DNA from: Paraspadella gotoi
Lineage: Eukaryota > Chaetognatha
Reading direction: 5' to 3'
NCBI GenBank assembly: GCA_051294375.1
Contig: CM119266.1
Span: 2,099,380-2,163,379, forward strand
DNA length: 64,000 nucleotides
The notes beneath the pieces are model-generated. The model ran no database searches, had not been told where the DNA came from, and was given only the letters and a program-made list of their open reading frames with translations. The position numbers and the translations under genes are program-made. This document shows, one piece after another, positions 23,310 through 36,209 of the stretch; the first letter of the stretch is position 1; each line of letters starts with the position of its first letter.

Positions 23310-24702
23310 TCAAGTCAACTGCGGCTCGATCACATTGAGGCAATCGTTTTCCGCCGACCAAAAGGCCGTCAAATTAGCGTAAGACTTGACGGGCAGACGT
23401 TCGTCGTGAAGTGCCCGACAAAGACCGCAAAAAGCCCGCCGGGCGTTGAGTGTTTGATTCCCGAAGACTTCGTAATTTTCACGCCAGTCGTGATACTCCT
23501 CGTAGCTGTGGCGGTCGGCGGCGAGGCGGATCAGTTTGTCCGCCAGTTCCTTGGGGGTAAGATCGTTGGCGTCTATGTAAGAGTGAGGCGGAGCGTCGAC
23601 CTCGTAATCGCCGCCGCCTCTGACAACGGGCACCGCCGTCGTGTTTGACAAGATTGTCCAGAATTTGGGAGCCATGTAGTCTCGACAGATGGAGTTCTCG
23701 AAGGAGAGATAGAAAAAATAGTCACGTGACAGCATCTCGTAGCATTCGGACGATCCACTCGGCGTCGTCCGCCGACACTTGAGCTTCGAGCACTCCCCGT
23801 AAATGTCTACGTCCACGAAATGACGAAGTTTCTTAACGTAGAAACGTCGTTGCGACTGACTGAGACAATGAGAAACGAACCAAGCCACCAGACGTCTTTT
23901 GTTTTTCCAGTTGTAACTCTGGTTCCACTTTTCTCCACTACTCCACGGTTCTCGCTTTGATCGATAAAATCCATGGTAGACTTCGATGTCGCTGTCCTTT
24001 CGGTAAGTCATCGTCCAGTTAAAGACGTTGTTGAAGTGGCTGGTGTTTAGGTAAGTATGAATTGGCGACTCTTGAAAGTAGAAAATCCAGCGTTGGTGGG
24101 GAAGGCGCGTTGTGGGCATGTCGTATCCGGGGACTAAGGAGAGTTTGCTTCCCTCTGGTTGCGTCGAGGAGAAACAAATGATATGAAAATTTATTAATTT
24201 CGTAGTGGGATTAAAAATAATATTTGTTGTAATAATCTCCAATAAAAACTTGTTTGTAATTTTTTTTTAAAGTTTGATTATTTTTCGATGTATTTTTGCC
24301 TTTAATTAAAAAACTGTTACAGATAAATGAGCTTTAGTACCAAACTTTTGTATCAAACTAGTTTTGATAGATTATATTATATTATGTTATATTATATTAT
24401 TATTAAATAATAATTTATTTCACTCACTTCCTTTATCTAAGTATATCCATCGACTGTGAAACAAAATAGCATCGGCCTCTTTGGTCCGACTTCGATCGTT
24501 CGAAGTCTCGCAATCTCTGACTGGACACCGCGCGTCGATGAATGGTCTCGATCCCAGGCCAAACCCGTTGTGTTCCAGATGGAAGTTGCGCTGCCAGAAG
24601 AGGATGAGTTTGCGGCGGCGTTGAGGCGTTGCAGGTTGGCGGGAGATAAAGACTTGGAGGAAGATGAGGAAGTAGAGGAGGAAGAGGAAGAGGAGGAAGA
24701 GG
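23310..24702 (-). CDS. Alpha-1,3-fucosyltransferase (GT10), 5' exon missing
   Basis: Two exons, 24428-24702 and 23310-24154, read together as about 372 residues. The splice is GGAA^GTGAGTG to CAACCAG^AGGGAAGC and keeps frame. Exon 1 starts at an acceptor (..AATAACTCAG^) and encodes a Leu/Phe-rich TM segment (LFLLFLFLLYFLIFL), then RRRKLILFW, NGFGLGSRPF, CPVRDCETSNDRSRTKEAD and ILFHSR, the N-terminal GT10 domain. Exon 2 has FNWTMTYRKDSDIEVYHGF, FYLSFENSICRDY, the APKFW that follows it, and CGLC near the C-terminus. Family role: a Golgi type II membrane enzyme transferring fucose from GDP-fucose to N-acetylglucosamine in alpha-1,3 linkage. No ATG precedes the TM in frame, so at least one upstream coding exon is missing or unrecognised. 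Confidence 0.9.
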
Positions 24703-24899
24703 CTGAGTTATTGAAGATAAAGGGAGGAAACGGGATGAGCTTAAAATATAATTATATAATAATTAAATTCGTTTAATAAATAAGCTATTTTGTCGCTGAG
24801 TTTGGACAATAGACACTGGACAGTAGGGTGAAGTGAAAGTTTGGAATCAAAATTTACCAGTTATATCTTGAAAACTATCATATTAGTGAATAATAATCT

Positions 24900-25345
24900 A
24901 TAGTTTTTTTTCAAATATAGTTGCCCAATCAGCTTATTTTGTATATAGTGCTACCCTTATATAATGTCAAAATTTTAAAATTTTTTTTTTAAATTCTGAG
25001 AAAAGATTCAGATTTCTCGTTTAAAAAATATAAATCTTTTTCAAAAATTATGTCATTAAGGAGGTTAAAATTATAAAAAAATATATTTTTAAGCTGGAAA
25101 TTAAAAATCGGTATCTGAAATATAGTTTTTTACATTTTTAACCAACATAATGAAATGATTTTTAAAAAAGAATTACATTCTTTTAATTCACCTTTTTGAC
25201 AGCATCTTAAAATTTAAAAATTTTTATTTTGAAATTNNNNNNNNNNATTTTTAAAAAAGAATAACATTCTTTTAATTCAACTTTTTGATAGCATCTTAAA
25301 ATTTAAAATTTTTTATTTTGAAATTTGATCCTATTATATACTTAT
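24900..25345. mobile_element. Diverged foldback element with 10-N gap
   Basis: Contains the family core (TCATTAAGGAGGTTAAAA and TTAACCAACATAATGA) and a left arm with TATAGTGCTACCCTTAT. A 10-N gap at 25237-25246 is flanked by a direct near-repeat of about 80 bases, so the right half is present twice. Confidence 0.55.
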
Positions 25346-25430
25346 TAGGCCTTTTCAATTATCGATGCCCCCTTGCCGTATGACGGAGCAGCGAATCTGT
25401 CTCGCTCTCTCTCTGGCTGGAGTCTGGATC

Positions 25431-25714
25431 GGGATCGACAAAAACGACTACGATAATTTGAACGATGCATTAATTTTTTAGGGTTTCGGTTAGGGATAAG
25501 GTTAGTTTAGGGATAGATATTAGGGATTAGAGTTGGGGATTAGGATTAGGGATTAGGGTTGAGATTAGGGTTGGGATTAGGGTTAGTGATTAGGGTTAGG
25601 GATTAAGGTTATTTTTTCCTACGCTACTTTTACAACAAAAAAATTATGGCTTGCTGGGTGACTCATTGGTCAGGATCGGGATCGACAGAAACGATGACGA
25701 TAATTTGAACGATG
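25431..25714. repeat. Telomere-like TTAGGG-rich block between direct repeats
   Basis: From 25477 to 25612 the sequence is made of degenerate GATTAGGGTTAGGG-like units. It is bounded by two copies of about 42 bases (25431-25471 and 25673-25714) starting GGATCGGGATCGACA and ending GATAATTTGAACGATG. The copy-2 equivalent at 35770-36402 is interrupted by a 351-bp insertion. Confidence 0.75.
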
Positions 25715-25940
25715 GAGGAAGCATTTGCGACGGTGAGAGCGACGACAAAAGGGGTGACGCATAAAACGACGATGGAAGCGGCAAAAGATACGATTATTGT
25801 GCGTGTGTTTGAGTCCGCTGCTTCAGGAGCCGCAGCAAGGGGGCTTCTTTGAAAAAAAGTGCCTTTATTAGTTTTTATTCTCATGATATATATGCTAAAT
25901 TTTAAATTTCTAAAATTTTATTATTTTCACATCACTCTAC

Positions 25941-25990
25941 TGGACAGGCTATGGGAGGTTAAGGCTTCATGTCTCTTACAAAATGATAAC
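25941..25990 (+). repeat. Dispersed GGACAGGCTATGGG repeat
   Basis: About 50 bases starting TGGACAGGCTATGGG and ending with AATGATAAC. Relatives: 36620-36670 (duplicate), 48541-48592 (plus) and 56281-56330 (minus). Confidence 0.6.
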
Positions 25991-26784
25991 ATATATATAA
26001 TCATATGTATATTATATGCTATAATTTAAGTTATTTACTTTGTTTATTTAATCATAGTAATAATTTTCAAGTCATATTGAATCTAAATTCGAACAGTATT
26101 GTAGAATTGAACGTTTTTTTCATAAATATTATTTGAATTTAAAAAACTTATATAATTCATTTATATTTTAGTTTAAGTATAAAAAATATATTTAAATTTT
26201 AGCTATGTTACTTAATAAATGAATTTCTTAAAATAAAATTATATATTCATTTCTGTTTTAAAAACTAAGAAAAAACTATTTTCAAATGTAAATCGCGGAA
26301 CCAACAGTTGATCGAAGTCCGAGGAGACGAACGCATAAACTCGATCGATGTCCAATCATCGCTTACCACACTTTAGCGTTGAAAATCTTCATCATTATGT
26401 CGTTAAAACGTGAGGTTCACTCTTGACACGTAACCTCGTCAAGGTTGTACATTTTTTTTTTCTTCAAATTTTTCAAATATCTGTGAACCGACCGATTCTA
26501 TGAAAAAAGAAACTAAACAAAATAAATCAAAGTCCGACTTCAGTTTCTCGATTCTGATTTTTGCGTCTCCAAGTAAAAGTTCAATAAACAAGAGATGATT
26601 GTTTTTTTAAACAATCGTATATATTAATTGAGTATCGATTAGCGAAATTGATTATGAATACGTCAACGAAGGAAGTAGGTTTATTACGGATAATTTAGTA
26701 GTTCTATAGTAGTTTTATTTTATACAAATAAACGCGGAGATAATAATAAATTGAGGGAGATTGTGATGATTAAAACGATGGTTT

Positions 26785-27018
26785 TGTGGACGCAACAAGT
26801 TTCAGAGTAAGAATAATTTATTCTTCAACAACGTTATAAACAATAACAGTCAAAATGCTCAGATCCTAAGTCTATTACAATGGTATTTACAAAGGTCAAC
26901 GTTTGACCATAAAGGTCAACGTTTTGACCATAAATAAGTTGGGGGAATTGAGCGAGGTAAGTTTGGTAAGGTCATGTGGTTTGACCGAGGTTGCGTGTTC
27001 TTGATGTTCGTCCACACA
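26785..27018 (-). mobile_element. LTR of a Ty3/gypsy element, copy 1
   Basis: On the minus strand it starts TGTGTGGACG and ends CGTCCACA, so it has short terminal inverted repeats and TG..CA ends. It is preceded by a G-rich polypurine tract (GTGGGGGGA). AATAAA lies near its 3' end. A second copy lies at 37454-37685. Confidence 0.75.
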
Positions 27019-27170
27019 TCCCCCCACTAAGCCTTGACCGGTGGGAGAAGGCTTGAGAGTCATTGAATTGCGTCGTCGTTTTCATCGTTTTCATCGTCAT
27101 CTTCTGGTGGCTGAAGCATCGTTGGAAGGATGTTGATAAGACCAGATATTGATGCAGATTGTCGACGAGC
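27019..27170 (-). mobile_element. Fragment of gypsy internal 3' region, truncated at the duplication junction
   Basis: Matches the start of the internal region at 37686-37832 and stops at GTCGACGAGC, exactly where copy 1 of the tandem duplication ends. Confidence 0.8.
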
Positions 27171-27507
27171 CAGAGAGAGATGCCTTGACTTGGGACATCA
27201 TCCAAGACCTTCATTGTTGACAAAGAAGAGTCCCACAACACAAACAAAAACGGTGGACGCAAAAAACAAAAGTAAAATTGATTTCTTGAATCTATCAAAT
27301 TAAAAATTGAATTTTATTTTTTAAACTAATGGTTAGTTTGCGACAGTTGCCAGTAATGCAAAATCGAAATTTTCATTTGAAGAGACAGCATGTAAAATTG
27401 TAACATACTTCACTAGAAGTAAAACAGAATTATAAAGTTTACAAAAAAGTTCGAATATAAACGAAGGACTTTCGGCTAAAGTGACCAATAATAAAGCAAT
27501 TGCTCGG

Positions 27508-30500
27508 TCAGTTTTGTTAAAAATATCTTGATACTTTTTCGTCTTCGGTGCTAAAGTCGGTTTTCCTCTTTTCCGGAGCAAATGTAAGCGAGGATGGATT
27601 AATTCAAAAATGGTCATGTGGACATTCCGCACCAGAGGCCAAGTTGGCCGTCCGATGTCGCCGATGAGGCCCTCGGGAGTTTTGGCCGGTCTCTTCGGTT
27701 ACATTGTCACCTCCAGATCTGAGGACAATTTTGAGATTTGACATTTGAAATAATGCAAAATGTTCACCCATTGATGCTAGATCATTAATTAATCTTTGTG
27801 TTAATGATAAAATAACAGTATATATACTTCACGAGCACACCTGAGCTAGAATTATGTTTAAAGTGGAGAAGCAGTTTTTGGCGAGTCCCATTTCATGGCA
27901 GATCTCGCGTATTTGTTCCACCTCCAAATCGGAGGCAGGAATTCCGAGACGACGTCTTGTGTCCACGGATCGGCAGTCCGCATCGCGTTCGGCAAATCTG
28001 GTCGCAGGCAAACTGCTCGTTTTGGCTGAAATCCAAAATCGACCAATCGAGAGTAAATATGGAGAAACCATGAGATACAAGATTTAGTTTGAAGAGGTTT
28101 GGTGTGAAATTTGTGCAACCGATATAAAATTAGCCATTTATTCAATTAATGAGCTACATAGCCTCTGTTAGACGGTAAAGACCAAAAATATTAATATAGT
28201 CTTTCACAATTTACTAACTCTCCGTGTATCTGGATTTCCCATACTTTTCTCAAATATTAAATTATTTTGCTTACATTCCGATACATAGTATGTATAATTG
28301 CAGCTAGGTTCCTTGAACGTTTTTCCAAAGGCACCAAAATCTTCGAACTGAAAGATGATGCATCCGTGACGGAGTTTTTCGTTCGCTGTAACAGACAAAT
28401 TTGTTCGCAACTATTTTCGAGTAAGTCTTCTCTTGAGTAACGCGGCAAAGTTTTTCAGCTGGTCGGGATATTCATCATGCAATCACTCCAAGGCCATTTC
28501 GCTCCTTGTGAAGTTCGCGTTTCTTGAGGCGATCTGAACGGCTTGCGCCATGCCGATGTCTTTTCCGTTTTCCATTACTCTCAATTCTTTTTCTGGACTG
28601 GGAAGAACAAGAAAAGTTGTATAATTCTTTGGTTTTTTTTTCACATGTTATAATGGAATTATTAAGAGAAAACAAAGATATGTTCTTTACAAACAACAAG
28701 TTTTAAACATTAAACTCATTTTTTCTAGTTTTTTTTTCAGCTCGAAAAGAAAATGGAAATTTTAAAGATGGTTAATTTGTAAAGTTCTGGAAATAGCGTT
28801 TATTATTTTACCCGCTCAAAACCACCTTGAAGCCACTCCAAATGCTGAAATAGTCAAACACATCCAGATAGTCTGATCCGTTTGTTTTGAGCGCCACGCG
28901 AATTCCGGCATCAGGACCAGAAAATAAGAGCAATAGCTTTCTGTTAAAATAACAAAAATCGAAAAGAGTTTTGCCGATTTTTTTCTTAAAGTTCCACGAG
29001 ACCACGAGACCTGATTTGATTGAGTCTGAAGCACCTTCCGTGAAACGCGTGAGCCACCACATCGACGTCTTCACAAATATCTTTCGGGTCCCCCAAAAGT
29101 ATTTGCTCTTTCTCATAACGAAGCGACGTAAGAAAAAACAGTCCTGACAAGTCCACGAGATGCGTTCCCGCCAATCGGGGTCGAAAGTGAAAGAGGTGGT
29201 AGAGAAGGCTTCGGGGCGGACAAAGGCGTTGCTGAAGATGAATGTAAATATTATTATAAAAAGAACATAGAATAAGGTGAACAAATTAACAGTAAGATGA
29301 AGATTATTAAAATTATTAAAATTATTAAAATTATTACTATTATTAATATTATTAAATTTCAATTAACCCCTGAATTTCTCATTAACTATAAGCGCAACTG
29401 AAAACGTATGACTCATACGTTTTATGATGAACAGTAAAGCGTTAGCAAAAATATTAAAATCAAGTAGAATCAAAATTTGAATAGTAGATTTGAACAGGCT
29501 TGTACCTGTGAACATTTTTAAATAAAAAAATTATTTTTTATTTTTTAATTTTCACATACGCCCATATTTTTATATATATTTATATGTATATACATAGTAC
29601 TCACCATAAAAAATGTTCAAATTTAAATTTTTTTTCCCTATTTTTTAAAGCAAATTCGAATTCCTCACCAAAATTTGATAAAAAGAAATATAACTCTTTT
29701 TAGAAAATTTTTTCATTAAGTGGGTCAAAATCCTAAAAACTGTTATAGTTAACCTATAATTTAGTTTTAGAATAAAAAATATATGTTTTTTTTAAATTTT
29801 CAACTAACTTAATGAGAATTCGAATCTGCTTTCAAAAACTTGAAAAAAAGATTTTTTAAATTTGGACAGTTCTATGGTAAGTACTATGTATAAATATGGG
29901 CGTATGCAAAATTGATAAATTATTTTTTTTATTTGAATGTATTTGAAGAACTATGAAATACTAGATATCTTATTAGATTCAAGTTCTTCTCGCAATTTAT
30001 TTGAGATAAAAATTTTTACACTCCAAGATTTAAATTATAAAACTTACCCAGTTCCTCCTTCTAAATATAGAATGACTGTGTTCAAATATTCCAAGGCTTC
30101 TTTGGGATAACGATTCCATGAGGGATATTTTGTTTCTCTTGTAGAAATTGATCAGTTCTAAAAATGGGCTTTCTTAAAAGGGGCCTGTTAAAAAAACATA
30201 CAAGTAAATTCTAAGTATTTGTGGTTTGTTTGACTTATACGCTATTTTTTTTATTCAAATTTTTCTTCTAATTAATTTACACCGAGTAATATTTCAATTT
30301 TTGGAATGCCAACGAAAAATGATGCATGAAATTAAAATCATTCTCAAGAGATATAGTTTTGCGTATCAAAGAATTATTTAATCCAGTTAAGCTATAATAA
30401 TAATAATAGTAATAATAATAATATAATATAATAATAATAAGCTATAAACAATTGTTACATTAATATTTGAGGTCTAGGCTTCCATACCTTGGGGCAGATT

Positions 30501-31005
30501 GTGACAACAGGGAGTGAAGGGGTCGACCTAAATTCCATCTTGTAGTGAGTGGCGACATTCATATTTGCCAAAAGCGACTATTGAATTGTGGATGTTCCAA
30601 ATCTGTTTTGAAAATTGTTTTTGAAAATCAAATATGTACAATTAACTACAGTTACTATAGTTGAGAAAGTAAAAAATCGTGATTCTAAAACTGGCCATTG
30701 GAATCTGGCAAAACGATGGTGAGAAAAGCCAAAATGCCCCAAATAGAAAACGATGAGGCCTCGTTCATTCTTCGAGAGTCCATGATGACTGTAGGACCAG
30801 TTAATTTGCGACTGTTTGTATCCCTCCTGGAAGTAGGAACGCCATATTGCAAAATATCTTAATAAACGTTATCAAAAAGTATTGTTTTTTTAATTTTTAA
30901 GTTTTTAAGTTTTATTTTCCTCTTATTAGATCATTATTATTAATTAGTCTATTAATCGTTTTGTACTCTCACCTTCCAATCGGTTTTTTCGTCAACGTGA
31001 AGCAT
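27508..31005 (-). pseudogene. Frameshifted copy of channel gene B
   Basis: All nine exons of gene B are recognisable at about 30973-31005, 30695-30830, 30488-30603, 30054-30190, 29011-29233, 28808-28937, 28277-28598, 27847-28028 and 27508-27720. The first exon is intact. Most others contain one or more single-base indels. The GC donor of intron 2 is retained. This is a pseudogene only if the indels are real. Homopolymer-biased errors in unpolished sequence fit better. Confidence 0.8.
29545..29920. mobile_element. Foldback MITE, duplicate copy
   Basis: Counterpart of the element at 18900-19300, with the same ACGCCCATATTT / AAATATGGGCGT arms. Confidence 0.75.
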
Positions 31006-31181
31006 TTTTCTATGTAATCAAATTCCCCAAATTTGAAAATTGTAGTTTATGCAAATATTTGTAACATTTGATATCTAATTGGGTTAATTTCATGTTTTTT
31101 AATAAGATAGCGCGAGACAGTTTTAAAAAAGGATGAAATCGTGAATTTTTTTTGAAAAACCACGCTGTCTCTCACCAGCTT

Positions 31182-31225
<44 letters not shown>

Positions 31226-33109
31226 TCGTTCTCTTTTATCTCTCGCTCTTTCTTTCTCTCTATCGATTTCATTATTTTTTTTGCGAATATTTATTTAGCA
31301 ACTCGGATTTTCTGGCAAGAAAGCTGGGTTTAATTTGAACAGTTTTTCTTTAGCCCTGGAATGTCAACCAGATTTTTTTTTTAATCAAAATTGCCATTTT
31401 TTTACATTTCTAAGAAACTGTAGATATTTTTTATTAACTAATTTTTAATGAAATTGAAATTAATCCTTTTGCGTTTATTGTCCTAAAGTATTGTCCTAAG
31501 TATTTGTCAAACTTTAATAAAAAACAACATTCAATTTTTAATTTTTGTAATATTTATCTAATTTATGATTGACTCATCGCACGCCCCGGTTTCCATTCCC
31601 GTTTTCCCGCCGAGCAGAACTTCGCACCCACTTCAGGTTAGTCGTTGTTTGGCTTTAAAACATAAATAAGAGAAAGAGTAGAATATGTCAGATTTAAGAT
31701 TTAGGAGTAGAATACGATTTTTTAACTTTTGGTTTTCGCTAAACATCAAAACTCAACGAAAAGAAAGGATTATCATAACTTTTTATATAAATAAAATAAA
31801 AAAGAGTAATGAGTATATGTATAGTGTATTGACCTAGTACCATAATATCTATCCTAAATAGTAAATAATAAATATATTATTGATAAGAAATCTGTTCTTG
31901 ATCTATATTTTTACTTCGTATTATTGAGAGTGAGTTCTCATATATTTTTCTAAAATTCAGAATTATTTTTAGCCGACTCTATAATTCACTTTGTCGGTCT
32001 GTCGGTGCGCCCCCTCAATATTGTCGGGCAACACACTGATATCATGTCAGAAATCAAATATATGATATATTATGCAAAAATGATGTATGTCCCGTCCATC
32101 TGTCTGTCCGTCCGTCCTCCGTCCGTCCGTCCGTCCGTCCGTCCCACCTTAGCAAAAAACACCAATTGTCTTCGTGATTGGATGGGATGGATTTGAATGA
32201 AATTTTGTGTGTGGGTAGGAAGTGTGTGATTAAGCGGAAATCAAGTTTCGATGGAATCGACTGAGTGGAAATGAGTTTTAAATGGAAAAAACAAAAAACC
32301 TGTTTCACTAATTGATTATGCTACTTTTTCCTTTTATATTAAATGTAAATGAAGGAAGTATATTAGATTAATCAAATGATTAATTAATTATTCATTTAAT
32401 TAATCAATAATAATTAATAAGTCAATCAAGTCAATCATTATCGGCATTATTCTCATCGTCGTCATTGCTTTTTGTCGTGGTTAGTGACAAAAAGACCTAA
32501 AAACAAACATTTAGGATTTAATTAATTAATTAATTGCCTAATTAATTAATTAAATTAACTTGAATAATCTAATTATTAATTAAATTAATAATGATCGTGG
32601 GCAGATCCGACTTGTTTTTGCTCAACTTGTTTCATTGTGTAACAAAGATTGATTTGTAGGTTTTTGATTCATTGGGTTATATTAATGATTTTTCATCTAA
32701 GTTCAAAAAAAAAAAGTATAAAATCATCAAAGCACATTAAGTCTTTCATCCAAGATTTTCTTTTTCAAAAAAAAAAAAGCCTAAAAAAATAAAGAGAGAT
32801 TTTCTTTTAAGATTAGCTAGAAAAGCTTCGTGCTATTTTCAGCGACTAATAATTTTAATGCATTTGTTTTAGTTTTTAAAACTTCTATACATTTCATTGT
32901 TGTTGATTTTTTGGTTTCAAATGTCAATTTCTTAATCCTTTGTTTTTTCTCTCCTCCCCCCTCCCTTTTTTTCTTCTCTCTTCCTTCTTTTTCCCTTCTT
33001 TTTTATTTTCTCCTTTTCCTCTAATCTCTTTTTCCTTAGTTTCTTCGTTCCTTTTCCACACCTTCCACCTTCCCATCTCTCTTTTCATTTGTTTTTCTCC
33101 CTCTTCAGC

Positions 33110-33360
33110 TTTCCCCCTCAACTCCTCTTTGGCTTTCCCCAACTCCCTCTTTGGCTTTCCCCCCAACTCCCTCTTTGGCTTTTCCCCCCAACTCCCTCTT
33201 TGGCTTTCCCCACTGCCCCATCTTTGGCTTTTCCCCCCAACTCCCTCTTGGCTTTCCCCCCACTCCCTCTTTGGCTTTCCCCCAACTCCCTCTTTGCTTC
33301 CCCCCAACTCCTCTTGGCTTTCCCCCAACTCCTCTTTGCTTTCCCCAACTCCTCAGGCCG
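33110..33360. repeat. 24-bp minisatellite, duplicate copy
   Basis: Counterpart of 22636-22880, with more unit-length variation. Confidence 0.8.
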
Positions 33361-33784
33361 ATCAGCGCTCCATTTGCAAGTCAAACGGATCCTCTTTTCT
33401 TTAGCCGTGCCACGCCCACCAGGACGCCAACCCCGCCACCGCCGCCCCTAGGAGGACGCCCCCGTCGCGTCCACCCTTCTTCTTAAAAGTGACGGCTCAC
33501 AGGAGAACGCCACGCCGCGACCTCCCATCACCTAAGACAAGACCGACGCCGCCTGACACGTGACGTCAAAAGTACCGTCGAACTCCCTTAACCCTTTTGT
33601 CCCACCGGGTCGAATAAAAAAATTGTGTTGAATAAAACTGCAAAATCCAGAATCATGTAAATGTTTAAGTGATTTATTTTGTTCTCATATTTCTTTATTG
33701 AAACAATAAGTATTGAACTTAATTTACCAAAAACAGTTTTAAAACATTTGATATTCCTCTCGTCCTTCAACTCCCAACGTCGAA

Positions 33785-35170
33785 GGTTTCAACTGCGGCT
33801 CGATCACATTGAGGCAATCGTTTTCCACCGACCAATATAGGCCGTCAAATTAGCGTAAGACTTTGACGGGCAGACGTTCGTCGTGAAGTGCCGACAAAGA
33901 CCGCAAAAAGTCCCGCCAGGCGTCGAGTGTTTGATTTCCCGAAGACTTCGTAATTTTCACGCCAGTCGTGATACTCTCGTAGCTGTGGCGGTCGCGGCGA
34001 GGCGGATCAGTTTGTCCGCCAGTTCCTTGGGGGTAGATCGTTGGGCGTCTATGTAAGAGTGAGGCGGAGACGTCGACCTCGTAATCGCCGCCGCTCTGAC
34101 AACGGGCACCGCCGTCGTGTTTGACAAGATTGTCCAGAATTTGGGAGCCATGTAGTTTCGACAGATGGGTTTCGAAGGAGAGATAGAAAAAATATCACGT
34201 GACAGCATCTCGTAGCATTCGACGATCCCACTCGGCGTCGTCCGCCGACACTTGAGCTTCGAGCACTCCCCGTAATGTCTACGTCCACGAAATGACGAAG
34301 TTCTTAACGTAGAAACGTCGTTGCGACTGACTGAGACAATGAGAAACGAACCAAGCCACCAGACGTCTTTTGTTTTTCCAGTTGTAACTCTGGTTCCACT
34401 TTTCTCCACTACTCCACGGTTCTCGCTTTGATCGATAAAATCCATGGTAGACTTCGATGTCGCTGTCCTTTCGGTAAGTCATCGTCCAGTTAAAGACGTT
34501 GTTGAAGTGGCTGGTGTTTAGGTAAGTATCGAATTGGCGACTCTTGAAAGTAGAAAATCCAGCGTTGGTGGGGAAGGCGCGTTGTGGGGATGTCGTATCG
34601 GGGGACTAAGGAGAGTTTGCTTCCCTCTGGTTGCGTCGAGGAGAAACAAATGATATGAAAAATTTATTAATTTCGTAGTGGATTAAAAATATATTTGTTG
34701 TAATATATCTCCAATAAAAACTTGTTTGTAATTTTTTTTTAAAGTTTGATTATTTTTCGATGTATTTTTGCCTTTAATTAAAAAACTGTTACAGATAAAT
34801 GAGCTTTAGTACCAAACTTTTGTATCAAACTAGTTTTGATAGATTATATTATATTATGTTATATTATTATATATTAAAATAATAATTTATTTCACTCACT
34901 TCCTTTTATCTAAGTATATCCATCGACTGTGAAACAAAATAGCATCGGCCTCTTGGTCGGACTTCGATCGTTCGAAGTCTCGCAATCTCTGATGGACACC
35001 GCGCGTCGATGAATGGTCTCGATCCCAGGCCAAACCCGTGTGTTCCAGATGGAAGTTGCGCTGCCAGAAGAGATGGAGTTTGCGGCGGCGTGAGGCGTTG
35101 CAGGTTGGCGGGAGATAAAGACTTGGAGGAAGATGAGGAAGTAGAGGAGGAAAGGAAGAGGAGGAAGAGG
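33785..35170 (-). pseudogene. Frameshifted copy of the fucosyltransferase
   Basis: Exon equivalents at about 34900-35170 and 33785-34626. Several one-base indels shift frame around the FYLSFEN and PVVRGGG regions, and the C-terminal codons differ from copy 1 (text around 33780-33800). Same splice sites as copy 1. Confidence 0.8.
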
Positions 35171-35858
35171 CTGAGTTATTGAAGATAAAGGGAGGAAACG
35201 GGATGAGCTTTAAAATATAATTATATAATAATTAAATTCGTTTAATAAATAAGCTATTTTGTCGCTGAGTTTGGACAATAGACACTGGACAGTAGGGTGA
35301 AGTGAAAGTTTGGAATCAAAATTACCAGTTATATCTTGAAACTATCATATTAGGAATATAATCTATAGTTTTTTTCAATATAGTTGCCCAATCACTTATT
35401 TGTATATAGTGCTACCCTTATATATGTCAAAATTTTAAATTTTTTTTTAAATTCTGAGAAAAGATTCAGATTTCTCGTTTAAAAAATATAAATTTTTTCA
35501 AATTATGTCATTAGGAGGTTAAAATATAAAAAAAATATTTTTAAGCTGGAAATTAAAATCGGTATCTGAAATAGTTTTTTACATTTTAACCAACATAATA
35601 AATGATTTTAAAAGAATTACATTCTTTAATCACCTTTTGACAGATCTTAAAATTTAAAAATTTTATTTGAAATTGATCCTATTATATATATTAGGCCTTT
35701 TCATCATCGATGCCCCTTGCCGTATGACGGAGCAGCGATATCTCTCGCTCTCTCTCTGGCTGGAGTCTGGATCGGGATCGACAAAAAGACTACGATAATT
35801 GAACGATGCATTAATTTAGGTTTCGTTAGGGAAAAGTTAGTTTAGGATAGATATTAGG

Positions 35859-36209
35859 CGCATTACTTAATATAATGGATCGATTAAGATTTTGAAGCTT
35901 GTTTTATAGTTTAATTACTGAGAAAAGATTTCAGGCGATTTGAGATACCTGCGTTGTTAAAAACAGAAAACTTAAAAAATATATTCATTGTAATTAAGTT
36001 AAAATTTAAGAAAAAAAAAATTTTAAAAAATTTGTATTAAATTATTCTTTAAGCTTTAGATCCATAAAAAAAATTAAAAAATTCAAAATTTAACTTAAAG
36101 TAATAAAAATATTTAAATGTTGTCCTTATTAATAAGATAATTTTTTAAATTTTTTTTTTCTATTCTCAAAGTCACTTTATCATTATTTTTGGGCTTCTAG
36201 TTTTAATCC
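35859..36209. mobile_element. 351-bp insertion present only in copy 2
   Basis: AT-rich sequence starting CGCATTACTTAATATAATGG, inserted in the telomere-like block. It is flanked by a perfect 14-base direct repeat, GGATAGATATTAGG, at 35845-35858 and 36210-36223, where copy 1 has it once. This looks like a target-site duplication of a non-autonomous element. No family recognised. Confidence 0.75.

Larger units (their letters stand above)
16530..27170. repeat. Tandem duplication, copy 1 (10.6 kb)
   Basis: This block carries channel gene B, dispersed repeats, the fucosyltransferase, an LTR and 150 bases of gypsy. It recurs almost base for base at 27183-37832. Copy 1 has intact reading frames. 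The left limit is where the text CTTGACTTGG..ATCATCCAAGACC begins to be shared. The right limit is GTCGACGAGC at 27161-27170, after which copy 1 jumps to the start of copy 2 while copy 2 continues into gypsy. Confidence 0.9.

Noticed and set aside
25663-25884. 73-codon minus-strand frame with a hydrophobic segment, possible N-terminal exon of the fucosyltransferase
   Set aside because: No donor of the required phase in good context, it runs through the framing repeat at 25673, and the frame is broken in copy 2. Kept only as a candidate to test with RNA-seq.
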